From positions 879,651 through 943,650 of the forward strand of contig NZ_LR733275.1 in the NCBI RefSeq assembly GCF_902506415.1: 64,000 bases of DNA, in the 5' to 3' direction. Source of the DNA: Massilia sp. 9I (GTDB taxonomy: Bacteria > Pseudomonadota > Gammaproteobacteria > Burkholderiales > Burkholderiaceae_D). Shown one piece after another: positions 34,773-43,719 of this stretch. How positions within the stretch are numbered: the stretch's first letter is position 1; each line of letters opens with the position of its first letter. The translations under genes were made by a program, and so were the position numbers. The notes below the pieces were generated by a model that saw only the letters and a list, made by a program, of their open reading frames with translations, had not been told where the DNA came from and made no database searches.

Positions 34773-35673
34773 CTTCAAAAGAGGTTAGACAGAGTTTTCC
34801 TTTGTGCTCGGCCACGGCGGCCGTGAACAGGCGCGATTCGTCCAGCAGCACGTCGGCGCGCCCGACCGACACGGGGATCACGTCCCCCACCTTCATCTCG
34901 AACAGCGCGCCCAGGGTCACTTCCTTGCTGACCAGGCGGCCTTCGAGCTTGACGAACAGGCCGGAGGACAGGCCGTCGTTGCCGGCGCGCGCGGTGCGCA
35001 CGCTGTTGCGTTCTTCCTTCAGGCCCTGCAGCACGTGGGCCATCAGTTCCTGGTCCAGGCCGATCCAGCACTGGCTCAGCTGCTCGCCCTCGGCGCCCAG
35101 CGCGGACAGGGTAATGCGGATCACCCAGCCGGCCTTGCCGGGGGCGCTGGCCGGGGTCGGCGCTTCCACCACCGCGGCGTCCGCGCCCGGCACGTCCACG
35201 CCCACCGCATGCAGGCCTTCGGCCACGCGGGCGTTCAATCCTTCGACCAGCTGCGCGGTCAGGGTCGCGGCCAGCCTTTCCTCGGTGGCGGTGACGCGTT
35301 CGGCGCTGGGGTCGCGCGGCGCCGAGGCGCCGGGCGCCTTGTTCTTGCGGCCGTAGCGGCCTTCCAGCAATCCCAGCAGCAGGCTGCGCTCGAACGCCAC
35401 CGCGGCGGTGCCGAGCGGGCCGGGCACCGCCAGCCAGCGCAGGGCCGCGTCGTCGGGGGCGCGCTCGAAGGACAGGTTCGCCAGCCGGTAGGCGCCCCAA
35501 TAGCGGCGCCCGCCCGGTCCGCCCATCGCCGTGCCCAGGGCATCGGCGAAGCGGCGCGCGAACTTCGGCAGCAGGTGCACCGGGCGTCCCAGCAGGCTGG
35601 GATCGAGTACCTGGTACTTACTGGAGCGGTCGGCCCCGTCCTTGCGCGATCGGTCGAGTGGATTCATCGGCAT
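34762..35673 (-). CDS. fliM: Divergent flagellar motor switch protein FliM
   Basis: A 303-aa FliM-type protein with a middle domain (~residues 30-225) and a C-terminal SpoA domain (GALFEMKVGDVIPVSVGRADVLLDESRLF). The first residues are MPMNPLDRSRKDGADRSSKY. The family's N-terminal CheY-P binding motif (LSQxEIDALL) is absent, and the middle domain lacks the usual canonical GGxG-type block. Its position just before fliN and in the export operon supports FliM. The missing motif suggests altered or absent control by phospho-CheY. Confidence 0.8.
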   Translation of the reverse strand: MPMNPLDRSRKDGADRSSKYQVLDPSLLGRPVHLLPKFARRFADALGTAMGGPGGRRYWGAYRLANLSFERAPDDAALRWLAVPGPLGTAAVAFERSLLLGLLEGRYGRKNKAPGASAPRDPSAERVTATEERLAATLTAQLVEGLNARVAEGLHAVGVDVPGADAAVVEAPTPASAPGKAGWVIRITLSALGAEGEQLSQCWIGLDQELMAHVLQGLKEERNSVRTARAGNDGLSSGLFVKLEGRLVSKEVTLGALFEMKVGDVIPVSVGRADVLLDESRLFTAAVAEHKGKLCLTSFEDAE

Positions 35674-36018
35674 TGTTTATTGGTCACTGGGAAACGGCGA
35701 ATGACTTTTTTTCATTCCTCAAGGAAACTATTATACATGGAGATTTGCGCCAAATACTTTGACATTCGCCTTTGATTTCCCACTTGCCCTACGGTAATAT
35801 CTCTCCTATCGCATTCGCTTCACCCGACCCTTCCCTAGTCGCACCACAGGGAAACCCCAGCAAAAGGGTCAAGAATAAAACGGCCGTTCGTAGACACCGA
35901 TTTAACAATTAGAGCCGCTTACGAGGCTTTTTGACGACAAAAGAAGCCACACTTTGTCGTCTCCGCACAACAGGCGCAGCACACCTGCAGTACAACTTTT
36001 TAGCACTGGAATGACGTA
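35674..36018. other. Divergent promoter region between fliM and fliE
   Basis: A 345-bp non-coding stretch with lower GC, presumably holding promoters for both the fliM-flhA operon and the fliE operon. It contains a 9-bp inverted repeat at 35933-35961. I found no convincing sigma-54 (GG-N10-GC) or sigma-28 element by eye. No regulator gene is present here, although lateral-type systems often have one at this point. Confidence 0.6.
35933..35961. repeat. Inverted repeat upstream of fliE
   Basis: GACGACAAA (35933-35941) and TTTGTCGTC (35953-35961) are perfect 9-bp inverted repeats around an 11-nt spacer, about 60 bp before fliE. It could be a dyad binding site for a regulator or an RNA hairpin in the leader. 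Confidence 0.5.
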
Positions 36019-36366
36019 ATGGGAACCGAACTTGCCGGTCTGATCAAAGCTGACCTTGCAGCACTGACAAACGAAGCCAATCGCCTGTCCATCGCGCCGG
36101 CCGCCAATCCAGCGCCGAACGGTGCATTTAACAATTCATCCGGCACTTTTTCCTTCACTCAGACCATGAAGGATGCGATCGCCAGCGTCGACCAGGAAGA
36201 CCGCGCCGCCGGTGAGCGCATGGCGGCCGTGGATGCCGGCAAGAGCGACGACCTGGTGGGCGCCATGCTGGCCAGCCAGCAAGCCAGCCTGTCCTTCTCG
36301 ATGTTGATGCAGGTACGTAACAAAGTGATGGGCGCGGTCGACGAACTGATCAAGCTCCCGGTCTGA
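36019..36366 (+). CDS. fliE: Flagellar hook-basal body protein FliE
   Basis: A 115-aa protein that joins the MS ring to the rod and completes the export channel. The C-terminal part (QASLSFSMLMQVRNKVMGAVDELIKLPV) is typical of FliE, and the N-terminal half is variable. It is the first gene of the large plus-strand flagellar run, 38 bp before fliF. Confidence 0.93.
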   Translation: MGTELAGLIKADLAALTNEANRLSIAPAANPAPNGAFNNSSGTFSFTQTMKDAIASVDQEDRAAGERMAAVDAGKSDDLVGAMLASQQASLSFSMLMQVRNKVMGAVDELIKLPV

Positions 36367-36403
36367 CCTCTCCCTTATTGCAGAGACGCGAAGAGAATAA
36401 CCC

Positions 36404-38140
36404 GTGATTTCCTCCATCAAAGCCGCCATGGGCGGCAAGAAGCCGGCCCTGCCCGCCCTGCCGCCTGCGCTGCGCAACAACCTGTCCCTACTGCTCGGAC
36501 TGGCCGTGGCCATCACCGCCGCCGTCATGCTGTTCCTGTGGCAGGACCAGTCGAACTACAAGCCGGTGTTCGGCGCGCGCGAAAAGGTCGCCGCCAGCGA
36601 CATGATGAGCGTGCTGGAAGCCGAGCAGGTCCCCTACCGCATCCACCCGGAGAGCGGCCAGGTGATGGTGCCGTCCGGCGAACTGGGCAAGGTGCGCATG
36701 CTGCTGGCCGCCAAGGGCGTGACCGCCCAGCTGCCGGCCGGCCTGGAACTGATGGACCGCAATGACCCGCTGGGCGTGTCGTCCTTCGTGCAGGACGTGC
36801 GCTTCCGCCGCGGCCTCGAAGGCGAACTGGCGCAGAGCATCCTGACCATGGACGCGATCGCCTCGGCGCGCGTGCACCTGGCGATCGCCAAGACCAGCTC
36901 GTTTGTTGCCGGCGCCAGCGACCAGTCCTCGGCCTCGGTGGTCGTTGCAGTCAAACCCGGTCGCACGCTGTCGAACGAACAGATCGCCGCCATCGTCAAC
37001 ATGGTGTCGAGCAGCGTCGCCAACCTGAGCCCGAGCCGCGTGTCGCTGGTCGACCAGGCCGGCAACTACCTGTCCTCGCGCGTGGATCTCACCGACGGCT
37101 TCGACGGCCAGGTGCAGGGCGATACCGCCTCCAAGCACTTCACCGACGACGTGCGCAAGAACGTCAACGAACTGCTCGGCCCGGTGCTGGGCGCGAATAA
37201 CTTCCGCCTGTCGGTCACCGCCGACGTCGACAACGACAAGGTCGAAGAGACCCAGGAAAAGTACGGCGAAGCCCCGAAGGTCACCAGCGAAGCGATGCGC
37301 GAAGAGATGGAGCGCAACCGCATGGCCCTGGGCGTGCCGGGCACCCTGTCGAACCGTCCGCCGCAGGCCGCCGCCGATCCGGCCGCCGCGCAAGCCGCAG
37401 CGCAGAACCCGGACGCCGCTGCCGCCAAGCCGGACGACGGCAGCGCACGCAAGAACGCCACCACCCGCCAGTACGCCTATGACCGTGCGATCACCCAGAT
37501 CAAGCGCTCGCGCGGCCGCCTGAAGAAGCTGTCGGTGGCGGTGGTGCTGAACAATGCCAGCGCCGCCAACCCGAAAGTCGGCTATACCCCGGCCGAACTG
37601 GCCAACATCGAAAAGATCCTGAAGGGCGGCCTGGGCATCGACGCCACCCGCGGCGACGTGCTGACCGTTTCCAGCCTGAGCTTCCCGGCTGCGCCGGTGG
37701 CCCAGGAATGGTGGCAGGAACGCGACAACGTGGTCGACATGACGAGCTACGGTATGTATGCTCTCGCCGCTCTGCTCGGCTACCTGCTGCTGGCCCGTCC
37801 GCTGCTGCGCGCGGTGACCTCGCGCCTGGCGCCGCAGCCGCCGCTCGTCCCCGCTGCACCGGCCCTGCCGGGCATGCCTGGCGGCGCCGCAGCCACCCCG
37901 GACGGCATCGCGGCCCTGCCGGGCGCGGCCCCCGCGGCCCTGGGCGCTCCGGCTGTCACCGAGAACACCCCGGGCAAGATGCCGGTGGTCCCGCTGCTCG
38001 AAAACTACGACCTCCCGCCGGCCGGTTCGGCCGTCGACGTGATGGTCGACCATCTGAAAGTCCTCGCCGGCAAAGAGCCTGAGCGCGTTGCCGAAGTCGT
38101 CAAACAATGGGTACAGAAAAAACATGGCCGAACTGAATAA
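36404..38140 (+). CDS. fliF: Flagellar MS-ring protein FliF
   Basis: A 578-aa inner-membrane ring protein. It has an N-terminal membrane helix (~residues 25-46, LSLLLGLAVAITAAVMLFLW), ring-building motif domains 1-3 in the periplasm (YKPVFGAREKVAASDMM onwards) and a second membrane helix (~450-468), then an Ala/Pro-rich stretch and a cytoplasmic FliG-binding tail (VDHLKVLAGKEPERVAEVVKQW). The start is the GTG at 36404. The end overlaps fliG by 17 bp. Confidence 0.95.
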   Translation: MISSIKAAMGGKKPALPALPPALRNNLSLLLGLAVAITAAVMLFLWQDQSNYKPVFGAREKVAASDMMSVLEAEQVPYRIHPESGQVMVPSGELGKVRMLLAAKGVTAQLPAGLELMDRNDPLGVSSFVQDVRFRRGLEGELAQSILTMDAIASARVHLAIAKTSSFVAGASDQSSASVVVAVKPGRTLSNEQIAAIVNMVSSSVANLSPSRVSLVDQAGNYLSSRVDLTDGFDGQVQGDTASKHFTDDVRKNVNELLGPVLGANNFRLSVTADVDNDKVEETQEKYGEAPKVTSEAMREEMERNRMALGVPGTLSNRPPQAAADPAAAQAAAQNPDAAAAKPDDGSARKNATTRQYAYDRAITQIKRSRGRLKKLSVAVVLNNASAANPKVGYTPAELANIEKILKGGLGIDATRGDVLTVSSLSFPAAPVAQEWWQERDNVVDMTSYGMYALAALLGYLLLARPLLRAVTSRLAPQPPLVPAAPALPGMPGGAAATPDGIAALPGAAPAALGAPAVTENTPGKMPVVPLLENYDLPPAGSAVDVMVDHLKVLAGKEPERVAEVVKQWVQKKHGRTE

Positions 38141-39146
38141 CCTCGATGGCGAACAAGCCGTCCTGACCCCGGTCGAGCAGGCCGCCATCGTGCTGCTCTC
38201 GATCGGCGAAGAAGGTGCGGCCGCCGTGCTGCGCTGCCTCGAGCGTGAAGAACTGCTGGAACTGACCCAGGTCATGTCGCGCATGAGCGGCATCAAGGTC
38301 GACGCCGTGAAGTCGGCGGTCCAGAACTTCTTCGACGACTATCGCCAGCAAAGTGGCCTGCACGGCGCCTCGCGCAGCTACCTGAAACGCTCGCTCGACC
38401 TGGCGCTTGGCAGCGACATCGCCAACAGCGTCCTGAACACCATCTACGGCGACGAGATCCGCCCGATGATGGCGCGCCTGCAGTACGCCTCGCCCAAGTG
38501 GCTGGCCGAGTTCATCGCGACCGAGCACGTGCAGATGCAGGCCGTGTTCCTGGCCTTCCTGCCGCCGGTGCTGGCCTCGCAGATCCTGGAAGCGCTGCCG
38601 CTGGATGGCCGCGAACTGGTGCTGCTGAACATGGCTCACCTCGATGAGATCGAGCGCGACGTCCTGCACGAACTGGAAGAACTGGTGAACCGCTGCCTGT
38701 CCGCTCTGGATACCCAGAGCGCCAGCGTGGAAGGCGTGCGCCAGGTCGCCGAGATCCTCAACCGCCTGCAGGAAAACCGCGCCGGCATGGTCGAACTGCT
38801 GCGCGCCCACGATCCGGAAGTCGTGACCCAGATCGAGATGTCGATGTACGACTTCTTCATCCTGTCGCGCCAGACCGAACAGGTCATCACCCGCCTGCTC
38901 GACGAAGTGCCGCTGGAGCAGTGGGCGATCGCGCTCAAGGGCGCCGAGCCGGCCTTGCGCGATGCGATCCTGAGCGCGATGCCGAAGCGCCAGGCCCAGA
39001 GCTTCGAAGACCTGATGCGCCGTTCCGGTCCGGTGCCGATGTCGCGCATCGAGCAGACCCGCCGCGAGATCATGGCCACCGTCAAGGACCTGGCCGACTC
39101 CGGCGAAATCGACATCCAGCTGTTTGCCGAGGCGACTGCCGAATGA
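38124..39146 (+). CDS. fliG: Flagellar motor switch protein FliG
   Basis: A 340-aa rotor protein linking the MS ring to the C-ring and the stator. The N-terminal domain begins LTPVEQAAIVLLSIGEEGAAAVL. The EHVQMQAVFLAFLPP armadillo segment (EHPQTIALVL-type) is in the middle, and the C-terminal torque domain includes MYDFFILSRQ and QWAIALKGAEPALRDAILSAMPKRQ with alternating charges. It overlaps fliF (17 bp) and fliH (ATGA). Confidence 0.95.
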   Translation: MAELNNLDGEQAVLTPVEQAAIVLLSIGEEGAAAVLRCLEREELLELTQVMSRMSGIKVDAVKSAVQNFFDDYRQQSGLHGASRSYLKRSLDLALGSDIANSVLNTIYGDEIRPMMARLQYASPKWLAEFIATEHVQMQAVFLAFLPPVLASQILEALPLDGRELVLLNMAHLDEIERDVLHELEELVNRCLSALDTQSASVEGVRQVAEILNRLQENRAGMVELLRAHDPEVVTQIEMSMYDFFILSRQTEQVITRLLDEVPLEQWAIALKGAEPALRDAILSAMPKRQAQSFEDLMRRSGPVPMSRIEQTRREIMATVKDLADSGEIDIQLFAEATAE

Positions 39147-39826
39147 AGCAATTCAGGGCTTATCACTTCCCTCCCCTGTACCAGCTCACCAGCGCCCTGC
39201 CCAAGGGCGAAGGCAACGGCGCGGGCGTCGGCTCGGCCGAAGAATGGCAGGCCGCGCTGTCCGACGGCTACCGCCAGGGCCAGCGCGAAGGCTACGAGGC
39301 GGGCCTGGACCAGGGCCGCTCGGAAGGCTTTCCGATGGGGCAAAGCGAAGGCCTGCAGCGCGGCATCGAGGATGGCCGCGCCATGGCTGCCGAGCAGTTC
39401 GAGCAGTTGGCCAAGCCGGTCGATGCCATGCTCAAGGGCCTCAAAAAGCTGAAGACGGACATGCGCGCGGCCCAGCGCAAGGAAGTCGTGGACCTGGTCG
39501 GCAAGATTGCGCGCCAGGTGATCCGCGCCGAACTGGCCCTGCAGCCGGTGCAGCTGCTCGCCCTGGTGGAAGAAGCCCTCGCCGTGATGCCGGCTTCGCG
39601 CGATGCGGTCGAGGTGTTCCTGAATCCGGAAGAACTGCGCCGCGTGCTCGAACTCGATCCGAAGCGCGCCAAGAAATGGACCCTGCTGCCCGACCCGGCG
39701 CTCGAACCCGGCGAGTGCCGCGTGCGCTCGGGCGACAATGAAGTCGATGCCGGCTGCCAGGGCCGCTTGAGCGCCGTGATGGATCAGGTGCGCGACCAGC
39801 TGCTGGACGCGGAGGACGAAGAATGA
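39143..39826 (+). CDS. fliH: Flagellar export ATPase regulator FliH
   Basis: A 227-aa cytoplasmic protein that binds FliI and docks it at the export gate. The central GxxxG-rich helix (GYRQGQREGYEAGLDQGRSEGFPMGQSEGLQRG) is the hallmark of FliH. The C-terminal domain matches the V-ATPase E-subunit-like fold. It overlaps fliG and fliI by 4 bp each. Confidence 0.93.
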   Translation: MKQFRAYHFPPLYQLTSALPKGEGNGAGVGSAEEWQAALSDGYRQGQREGYEAGLDQGRSEGFPMGQSEGLQRGIEDGRAMAAEQFEQLAKPVDAMLKGLKKLKTDMRAAQRKEVVDLVGKIARQVIRAELALQPVQLLALVEEALAVMPASRDAVEVFLNPEELRRVLELDPKRAKKWTLLPDPALEPGECRVRSGDNEVDAGCQGRLSAVMDQVRDQLLDAEDEE

Positions 39827-41139
39827 CGGCCCTCGCCGCCAGATTACGCGCGGTCGAACTCGGGGCGGTGCCGGTCGCCACCCCGACCGGCCGCCTGGTC
39901 GGCGCCCAGGGCCTGCTGCTGGAAGCGGTCGGCTGCCCGCTCCACACCGGCCAGCGCGCCCGCATCGAGACCGTCGACGGCGGCTGGATGGACGCGCAGG
40001 TGGTCGGCTTCAAGGAAAAGATCAGCTACCTGATGCCCTTCAAGAAGGCTTCGGGCCTGGCGACCGGCGCCCGCGTGCTGCCGGTGCAGGAGAAAACCGA
40101 ACTGATGATCGGCGCGTCCTGGATGGGCCGCATGGTCAACGGCATGGGCGAGCCGATCGACGGCCTGGGCAAACTGGGCGGCGACCAGCCGCTGTCGACC
40201 ACCCCGCCGAAGGTCAACCCGCTGCGCAAGGCGCCGGTGGAAGAACCGCTGGACGTCGGCGTGCGCGCGATCAATTCGATGCTCACCATCGGCAAGGGCC
40301 AGCGGGTCGGCCTGATGGCCGGTTCCGGCGTCGGTAAATCGGTGCTGCTGGGCCTGATCACGCGCCAGACCGTGGCCGACGTGATCGTGGTCGGCCTGAT
40401 CGGCGAGCGTAACCGCGAGGTGCGCGAATTCGTCGAGAAGTCGCTCGGCCCGGAAGGCCTGAAGCGCGCCGTCCTGGTGGTGGCGCCGGCCGACGAGTCG
40501 CCCCTGATGCGCGTGATGGCCACCGAACTGTGCCACTCGATCGCGGCCCATTTCCGCGACCGCGGCCAGAACGTGCTGCTGCTGTGCGATTCGCTGACCC
40601 GCTACGCGATGGCGCTGCGCGAAGTCGCGCTCTCGCTGGGCGAGCCGCCGGCCACGCGCGGCTACCCGCCCTCGGTGTTCTCGAACCTGCCGCAGCTGGT
40701 GGAATCGGCCGGCAACGGCGAGAACCCGAAAGGCAGCATGAGCGCGATCTACACCGTGCTGGCCGAAGGCGACGACCAGCAGGACCCGGTGGTCGATTCG
40801 GCGCGCGCGATCCTGGACGGCCACATCGTGCTGACGCGCGAACTGGCCGAACGCGGCCACTATCCGGCGATCGACGTCGCCCAGTCGATCTCGCGCTGCA
40901 TGGCGCAGGTGGTGCCACAGGAGCACGCCCTCGCCGCGCGCAAGCTGAAGGCCGCGCTGGCGAAACACGCGCGGGTGCGCGACCTGATCCCGCTCGGCGC
41001 CTATGTGCCGGGGGCGGATCCGGAAACCGACAAGGCGGTGCGCCTGCACCCGCACATCGAAGCCTTCCTGTGCCAGGGCACGCGTGAAGAAGCGCCGATG
41101 ACGGGCTGCGTCGAACAACTGAAAGCGATGATGTCATGA
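39823..41139 (+). CDS. fliI: Flagellum-specific ATPase FliI
   Basis: A 438-aa type III export ATPase related to F1-beta. The Walker A loop is GSGVGKS (residues 167-173, Lys172), VVVGLIGERNREVREF follows, the Walker B region is VLLLCDSLTRYAMALREV, and SIYTVLAEGDD-type residues appear near 305. It energises or unloads export substrates with FliH and FliJ. It overlaps both neighbours by 4 bp. Confidence 0.96.
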   Translation: MTALAARLRAVELGAVPVATPTGRLVGAQGLLLEAVGCPLHTGQRARIETVDGGWMDAQVVGFKEKISYLMPFKKASGLATGARVLPVQEKTELMIGASWMGRMVNGMGEPIDGLGKLGGDQPLSTTPPKVNPLRKAPVEEPLDVGVRAINSMLTIGKGQRVGLMAGSGVGKSVLLGLITRQTVADVIVVGLIGERNREVREFVEKSLGPEGLKRAVLVVAPADESPLMRVMATELCHSIAAHFRDRGQNVLLLCDSLTRYAMALREVALSLGEPPATRGYPPSVFSNLPQLVESAGNGENPKGSMSAIYTVLAEGDDQQDPVVDSARAILDGHIVLTRELAERGHYPAIDVAQSISRCMAQVVPQEHALAARKLKAALAKHARVRDLIPLGAYVPGADPETDKAVRLHPHIEAFLCQGTREEAPMTGCVEQLKAMMS

Positions 41140-41576
41140 AGCGCGAACGCACCATCGCCAGCCTCGGCACCCTGGTAGAACTGCGTTCGCTGGACGTGGA
41201 CCGCCTGCAGGCCGACCTGGCCAGCCAGGAAGCGACCCGTGCGCGCTACCAGAACAACCTGGCGCGCCTGGATGCGCTGGCTACCGGCAGCGGCGCCACC
41301 GGCAGCCTGCCGCCGGCGCTGGCGCTGAACTGCGGCGCCTACAAGCAGAACGTGATGGCGATGGCCGACCTGCACCGCACCGACCTGGCCCTGCACGAGG
41401 CCAATATGGCGGTGTCGCAGCGCAAGCTGGTCGACGCCTGGGCAAAGAAAGAAGTACTGGGCAAGGTGCTCGAGCAGGAGCAGGTCGCGCACGCCCGCGA
41501 ACAGGACCGCGCGCAGCGCAAGCGCGAAGACGACATCGCCACGCAATCGTGGATGGCAGGCCGCCCGGCGGCATAA
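41136..41576 (+). CDS. fliJ: Flagellar export protein FliJ
   Basis: A 146-aa, almost entirely helical coiled-coil protein (LASQEATRARYQNNLARL, QEQVAHAREQDRAQRKREDD). This fits FliJ, the stalk that links the FliI ring to FlhA and carries chaperones. Identification rests on its position directly after fliI with a 4-bp overlap, and on length and coiled-coil character, since FliJ sequences are poorly conserved. Confidence 0.85.
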   Translation: MKRERTIASLGTLVELRSLDVDRLQADLASQEATRARYQNNLARLDALATGSGATGSLPPALALNCGAYKQNVMAMADLHRTDLALHEANMAVSQRKLVDAWAKKEVLGKVLEQEQVAHAREQDRAQRKREDDIATQSWMAGRPAA

Positions 41577-41595
41577 CAAGAGCAAGGAGAAGCAC

Positions 41596-42993
41596 ATGGC
41601 ATCGGCAATCACCGCACCAACCTACGACCCGGTCAACACCGCGAATGCGCTGGCGGACAAGTACGTCATCGCGCGCCAGCAGATCCTGGACGCCCAGACC
41701 AAAGAGACGGCCGCCACCATGAAGGGCCTGAACGACCTGAACTCGGCGCTGCTGTCCTTCCAGAGCAGCCTGAGCACGTTGTCGGGCACCGGCAAGAGCA
41801 TGTATGCGCAGGCCGCCACCTACAGCGACACTTCCTTCGGCAGCGCCACCGCCAGCGCCACCGCGGCGGCCGGCACCTATTCCTTTTTCGTCAAGCAGCT
41901 CGCCACCGCCAGCCAGGTGTCCTACACCGGTCTGACGGACAACGCGGGCGTGGCCGGCACTCTGAACATCAACATGGCCGGGTCGCTCGCCTTCGCGGTC
42001 AACCTGAACGCGGCCGACACCGACGCCAACGGCATCCTGTCCACGCGCGAACTGGCCGCGGCGATCAACAGCGCCACCGGCAATACCTCGATGGTCACCG
42101 CCTCGATCGTCACCACCGGCGCCACCTCGGAACTGGTGCTGACCGCGAAGAATACCGGCGCCAACACCGCGATCACGATCGACACCTCCGCCGTCACCGG
42201 CCCGTCGAGCCTGAAGGCCGCCAACGGCGATCCGACCCGGGTGCGCACCCTGGCGGCAGCCCAGGACGCCGAGATCCGCGTCGGCTCCGAAACCGGTACC
42301 GCGATCACCCAGGCCAGCAACACCTTCACCAACATCGACGGCGTGAAGATGAGCTTTACCAAGGCGCAGGCCAGCGGCAGCACCCCGCTGACGGTCACCG
42401 TGGGCGCCGACAGCGCCGCCACCGTCGCCAACGTGCAGGCCTTCGTCGACGCCTACAACAAGCTCAAGGCCGTGCTGAACAAGCTGACCGACGCCGGCGA
42501 CCCGGCGACCGGCGCCGCCGCCGGCGCGTTCGCCCACGACGGCGGCATCCGAGCGCTCAACGACCGCCTGGTGTCGCTGCTGCGCCCGACCACCAGCGGC
42601 GACACCCTGGCTTCGTTCGGCATCATCGCCACCAAGGAAGGCACCCTGGAGCTGCGCACCGACCGCCTGCAGAAGCAGCTGGCGCTCAAGCCCACCGGCC
42701 TGGACGCCATCATCGGCACCGCATCCTCGTCGACCCCGACCGGCATCGCCGGCGCGCTCGACAAGTTCATCAAGGGCTGGAGCAACAGCACCGATGGCCA
42801 GATCAAGAAGCGCAAGGAAGCCACGACCAACCAGCAGGACGCGATTACCGACCGCCAGGCTGTCCTCGACCAGCAGCACGAAGCGGCCTACAACCGCTAC
42901 CTGAAACAGTTTACGGCCCTGGCCAACCTGCAAGGCGCCATGACCAACAACCTGTCGATGTTCGACGCCCTGTTCGGCAACAACAAAGACTAA
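41596..42993 (+). CDS. fliD: Flagellar filament cap protein FliD
   Basis: A 465-aa capping protein (HAP2) that folds flagellin at the filament tip. The N-terminal helix (NALADKYVIARQQILDAQ) and a Flagellin-IN-type motif in the middle domains are visible, and the C-terminal coiled coil (KKRKEATTNQQDAITDRQAVLDQQHEAAYNRYLKQF) ends in a FliD-typical SMFDALFG. AAGGAG precedes the ATG by 5 nt. Confidence 0.92.
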   Translation: MASAITAPTYDPVNTANALADKYVIARQQILDAQTKETAATMKGLNDLNSALLSFQSSLSTLSGTGKSMYAQAATYSDTSFGSATASATAAAGTYSFFVKQLATASQVSYTGLTDNAGVAGTLNINMAGSLAFAVNLNAADTDANGILSTRELAAAINSATGNTSMVTASIVTTGATSELVLTAKNTGANTAITIDTSAVTGPSSLKAANGDPTRVRTLAAAQDAEIRVGSETGTAITQASNTFTNIDGVKMSFTKAQASGSTPLTVTVGADSAATVANVQAFVDAYNKLKAVLNKLTDAGDPATGAAAGAFAHDGGIRALNDRLVSLLRPTTSGDTLASFGIIATKEGTLELRTDRLQKQLALKPTGLDAIIGTASSSTPTGIAGALDKFIKGWSNSTDGQIKKRKEATTNQQDAITDRQAVLDQQHEAAYNRYLKQFTALANLQGAMTNNLSMFDALFGNNKD

Positions 42994-43019
42994 GCCCGCA
43001 CCTCAACACGGAAACCATC

Positions 43020-43409
43020 ATGTCCTATCAGGAAGCCTACGGCAGCTACCACGCCGTCAACCTCGATGCGCAGACCTCGCGCGCCTCGCCGGTGGAACTG
43101 GTCCTGCTGCTCACCGACGGCCTGCTCGACGAATTGGCGCGCGCCCGCGCCCACATCGTCGCCAAGCGCTACGAAGCCAAGGCGGCCAGCATCGACAAAT
43201 GCGTCGAGATCATCAACGGCCTGTCCAGCTCCCTCGACTTCGAGCAGGGCGGCGAGACCGTCGCCAACCTGGCCCGCATCTATGACTTCTGCGCCCAGCA
43301 CCTCCAGGGCGCCGGCATCAAGCTGGACCCGAACATGGTGGACGAAGTGATCCGCGTGCTGACCACCATCCGCCAGGGCTGGAAAGGCGTCCAGGAGCGC
43401 AATGGATAG
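43020..43409 (+). CDS. fliS: Flagellin export chaperone FliS
   Basis: A 129-aa helical chaperone that keeps flagellin unpolymerised before export. The N-terminal YGSYHAVNLDAQTSRASPVELVLLLTDGLLDEL block and KCVEIINGLSSSLDFEQGGE are highly characteristic. It overlaps fliT by 8 bp. Confidence 0.94.
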   Translation: MSYQEAYGSYHAVNLDAQTSRASPVELVLLLTDGLLDELARARAHIVAKRYEAKAASIDKCVEIINGLSSSLDFEQGGETVANLARIYDFCAQHLQGAGIKLDPNMVDEVIRVLTTIRQGWKGVQERNG

Positions 43410-43719
43410 GAGCCGCGCCATCGACCGCCTGGCGGTCGTGCTGACCGATGCCGGCGCGCGCGCCGACTGGCCGCTGCTGGGCGCGGCCGTGCGCGAGCTC
43501 GGCCCGCAGCTGCAGGCCCTGGGCGCCGGCCGCCCGTGGAGCACGGACGAGCGCCGCGCGCTCGCGCGCCTGCGCGCCGCCCACGACGGCGCGGCCCAGG
43601 CAGTGGCGGCGGCCAGCGCGCAGCTGCAGGCGCGCATGGACGACATGCTCGCCAACAAGGAAGGCTGGATGGCCTATGCCCTCGCGGGCGAACTCGAACC
43701 TGGTAATACCCAATCATGA
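43402..43719 (+). CDS. fliT: Flagellar chaperone FliT-like protein
   Basis: A 105-aa helical protein between fliS and fliK, overlapping both. FliT is the export chaperone for the cap protein FliD. Sequence conservation is low, and the call depends on position, size and predicted helix content (RRALARLRAAHDGAAQAVAAASAQLQARMDDML). Confidence 0.65.
   Translation: MDRSRAIDRLAVVLTDAGARADWPLLGAAVRELGPQLQALGAGRPWSTDERRALARLRAAHDGAAQAVAAASAQLQARMDDMLANKEGWMAYALAGELEPGNTQS

Noticed and set aside
36488..38296. 602-aa minus-strand open frame opposite fliF
   Set aside because: Antisense shadow; fliF on the plus strand has all expected domains.
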